Source of the DNA: an uncultured Alistipes sp.
GTDB taxonomy: Bacteria > Bacteroidota > Bacteroidia > Bacteroidales > Rikenellaceae
Direction: 5' to 3'
Assembly (NCBI GenBank): GCA_949283205.1
Contig: CASDSD010000016.1
Span: 18,594 to 82,593 of the forward strand
DNA length: 64,000 bases
Positions 63,001-64,000 of the stretch are shown here, piece by piece. Below the pieces are notes generated by a model. It searched no databases. It was not told where the DNA came from and saw only the letters and a program-made list of their open reading frames with translations. Each line of letters starts with the position of its first letter. The stretch's first letter is position 1. A program made the position numbers and the translations under genes.

Positions 63001-63230
63001 TGATGACCTCGCTCACGATGGTCTTCGGTATGCTGCCCCTAATGTTCGCCACGGGCGTTGGTGCAAACGGCAATATCTCGATCGGTGTAGGTACCGTGGG
63101 CGGCATGCTTATCGGTACGATCGCCCTGCTCTTCATCGTGCCGGTGCTGTTCATCGTCTTCCAGTATCTGCAGGAGAAACTGATGCCGGAGCGCAATCTC
63201 GAGGAGTTGAACGAGGAACCTGCCAAGTAG
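60078..63230 (+). CDS. RND efflux pump of the AcrB/HAE1 family
   Basis: This 1050-residue inner-membrane trimeric pump has family-standard length and the AcrB-like start (LFIDRPILAGVISVVILILG). TM4 carries the complete Asp-Asp proton-relay pair (GTVVDDAIVVVEAVQAKF). The TM10 Lys is in LIGLLAKTAILLTEYASERR, and PVSFMGGTTGTFYTQFGLTM is the usual family motif after TM5. Two docking/porter repeats are present. Together with the adaptor and the outer-membrane factor it should export hydrophobic drugs, bile acids or detergents. It resembles AcrB more closely than the pump at 11684 does. Confidence 0.94.
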   Translation: MKIKLFIDRPILAGVISVVILILGFIGLSQLPVEQFPEIAPPTVSVSTSYTGANAETVLKSVVVPLEEALNGVENMMYMTSSATNTGSARITIYFRQGTDPDMATVNVQNRIATAQGLMPAEVTRSGINVRKRQTSNIKALALYSPDDSFDESFLNNYLKINIEPRLARIAGVGEVNVMGSDYSLRIWLDPNKMAQYGLIPSDITQVLDEQNLEAATGTLGAESGNTFQYVLKYRGRYEFEQDYENMVVRSLPDGEVLRLKDIATIELGSRTYTYIGEVNGHPGSNCMIAQTSGSNANEIIEQIDKEVAEITQNLPKGMEIADLMSSKDFLDASIKNVVKTLVEAIILVILVVYVFLQSLRSTFIPALSIIVSLVGTFAFLIAAGFSLNMLTLFALVLVIGTVVDDAIVVVEAVQAKFDEGYKSPYKATVDAMGNITSALVTTTFVFMAVFIPVSFMGGTTGTFYTQFGLTMAVAVGISLISAMTLCPALCALIMTPHADASKNEKLSFSSRFHIAFDSAFHRLVMKYKGGVMFMLKNKWLAAILLIIACGGLYYLMNTTKTGLVPQEDMGTIFVDVRTSPGNSLEQTRVVMDEIDSRIKSIPQIRMYSKITGNGMISGQGSSNGMFILRLKQWDERTEEGDDINSVISEVYRRTADITSADIMAFAQPMIPGYGVSSGFELYVQDQKGGSIEDLLTVTRNMIDKLNARPEIERATTSFDTKFPQYLIDVDAALCKRNGVSPTDVLNVLSGYIGGTYASNMNRFSKLYRVMVQASPQYRLDTESLKNMFVRNSSGEMSPVSQYITLTRVYGAETLSRFNLFSAISVNGTPANGYSSGQAIQAVREVAAETLPAGYGYEFGGMSREEASTGSSTTIIFIICIVFIYLILCALYESLFIPIAVILSVPFGLAGSFLFAKMFGLENNIYLQIGLLMLIGLLAKTAILLTEYASERRRHGMTITQAAISAAQVRLRPILMTSLTMVFGMLPLMFATGVGANGNISIGVGTVGGMLIGTIALLFIVPVLFIVFQYLQEKLMPERNLEELNEEPAK

Positions 63231-63252
63231 TACGTAACGAATCATTACAGAC

Positions 63253-64000
63253 ATGAAAAAGATAGTATTCATATATTTCATATCGGCATGGGCCTGCCTC
63301 GGCGCCTGCTCCATCTACAAGAGTTACGAGCGGCCCGACATGCCCCTGGTGGACAGTCTCTACCGGCAGCCGGCAGCTGCGGCCGACACCACATCGCTCG
63401 CATCGCTCTCATGGCGGGAACTCTTCACCGACCCCAAGCTTCAGGCGCTGATCGAGACGGGATTGCAGAACAACATCGATCTCAACATCGCCCGTCTGAA
63501 GGTGACCGAAGCCGAAGCCACGCTCATGACCTCACGCCTGGCATACCTGCCATCGCTCTCGTTCGAGCCGTCGGGAACGCTGCGCCATGCTGAAGGGAGC
63601 GCCACGACCAAGAGCTACGACATTGCCGCCTCGGCAGGTTGGGAGATAGACATATTCGGCAAACTGACCAATGCCAAGCGCGGTGCGAGAGCCGCTCTGG
63701 AACAGAGCGAGGCATATCGCCAGGCAGTACAGACACAGCTCATAGCCACCATCGCCAACAGCTACTATTCACTGCTCATGCTCGACGCGCAGCTCGATAT
63801 CAGCGAGCGCACGGCCGCCATATGGGGAGAGAATGTCCGCGCCATGAAGGCCCTGAAGGCTGCAGGCGACGCTACGGAGCTGGCCGTAGCTCAATCCGAA
63901 GCCAGCAAGCTGTCGGTAGACGCTTCGGTCGCATCGCTGCGACAGCAGATCGACCAGATGGAGAACACGCTCACCGCGCTGCTCGGAATAGCTCCGCAGC
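63253..64000 (+). CDS. RND outer-membrane factor (OprM/NodT-like), truncated by window end
   Basis: The reading frame is open from 63253 to the window edge (about 249 codons). It begins with a signal peptide and lipobox (CLGAC). It continues as an NodT/OprM-type lipoprotein channel (LSWRELFTDPKLQALIETGL; AASAGWEIDIFGKL; ATIANSYYSLLMLDAQLDI). The family is usually 450-480 residues, so about half is visible. It lies 22 bp after the pump gene and completes the tripartite system. Confidence 0.9.
   Translation, partial: MKKIVFIYFISAWACLGACSIYKSYERPDMPLVDSLYRQPAAAADTTSLASLSWRELFTDPKLQALIETGLQNNIDLNIARLKVTEAEATLMTSRLAYLPSLSFEPSGTLRHAEGSATTKSYDIAASAGWEIDIFGKLTNAKRGARAALEQSEAYRQAVQTQLIATIANSYYSLLMLDAQLDISERTAAIWGENVRAMKALKAAGDATELAVAQSEASKLSVDASVASLRQQIDQMENTLTALLGIAPQ

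Noticed and set aside
1-64000. CRISPR arrays, insertion sequences, integrases, rRNA genes
   Set aside because: None was seen. The only tandem repeats found are the LRR units, and no transposase-like protein is present.

Overview
The window looks like chromosome from a gut Bacteroidales, most likely Alistipes or a close relative in Rikenellaceae. This is an inference. The evidence is the many promoters of the Bacteroidetes type (a -7 box TAnnTTTG, in several cases with a TTTG box about 19-20 bp upstream), the Mfa-type lipoprotein fimbriae, the GH20/GH109 glycan hydrolases, the 1409-residue activase/dehydratase-type protein and moderately high GC coding DNA. I see no rRNA, CRISPR array, transposase, integrase or phage gene. 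One tRNA gene (Asp, GTC) is present.

Layout. 40-1215: a leucine-rich-repeat lipoprotein. 8417-1773 (minus): a seven-gene drug-efflux operon (TetR, TolC-like protein, HlyD-like adaptor, two ABC ATPases, two ABC-2 permeases). 9858-9241: an exported flavodoxin. 15891-10358 (minus): an RND efflux operon with a divergent AraC regulator at 16051. 17318-19540: a large exported protein, probably an alpha/alpha-barrel carbohydrate-active enzyme. 19997-19614: a small acidic coiled-coil protein. 20415-21332: a second AraC regulator. 22796-21432: a stand-alone TrpB2-type tryptophan synthase beta chain, preceded by a complete ribosome-mediated trp attenuator whose 18-residue leader peptide has three consecutive Trp codons. 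26119-23043: a GH20-GH109 hydrolase pair. 26349-32253: an IclR regulator with two exported multidomain c-type cytochrome proteins. 33705-32374: a serine hydrolase. 33843-35174: an outer-membrane barrel protein. 40935-35259 (minus): a sulfate permease, cysC, cysD, cysN and a sulfotransferase, with no PAPS reductase or sulfite reductase beside them, so the PAPS is probably used for sulfonation.

42234-51328 is an Mfa-type fimbrial operon: DUF3575 protein, DUF3868/OmpA-like protein, major fimbrillin, FimB/Mfa2-like anchor, accessory fimbrillin and a large tip-type protein. It carries two nine-base G/C homopolymers. A G9 tract lies just upstream of the -7 box of the likely operon promoter. A C9 tract lies inside the last gene, exactly where its reading frame breaks; eight Cs would restore one 1106-residue protein. 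The locus is therefore a good candidate for phase variation at both transcription and translation. I regard this locus and the trp attenuator as the most interesting parts of the window.

After the tRNA come a TetR regulator, the activase/dehydratase-type protein and a LytS/LytTR two-component system. A divergent RND operon (adaptor, pump and outer-membrane factor) follows, and the window ends inside the outer-membrane factor gene.
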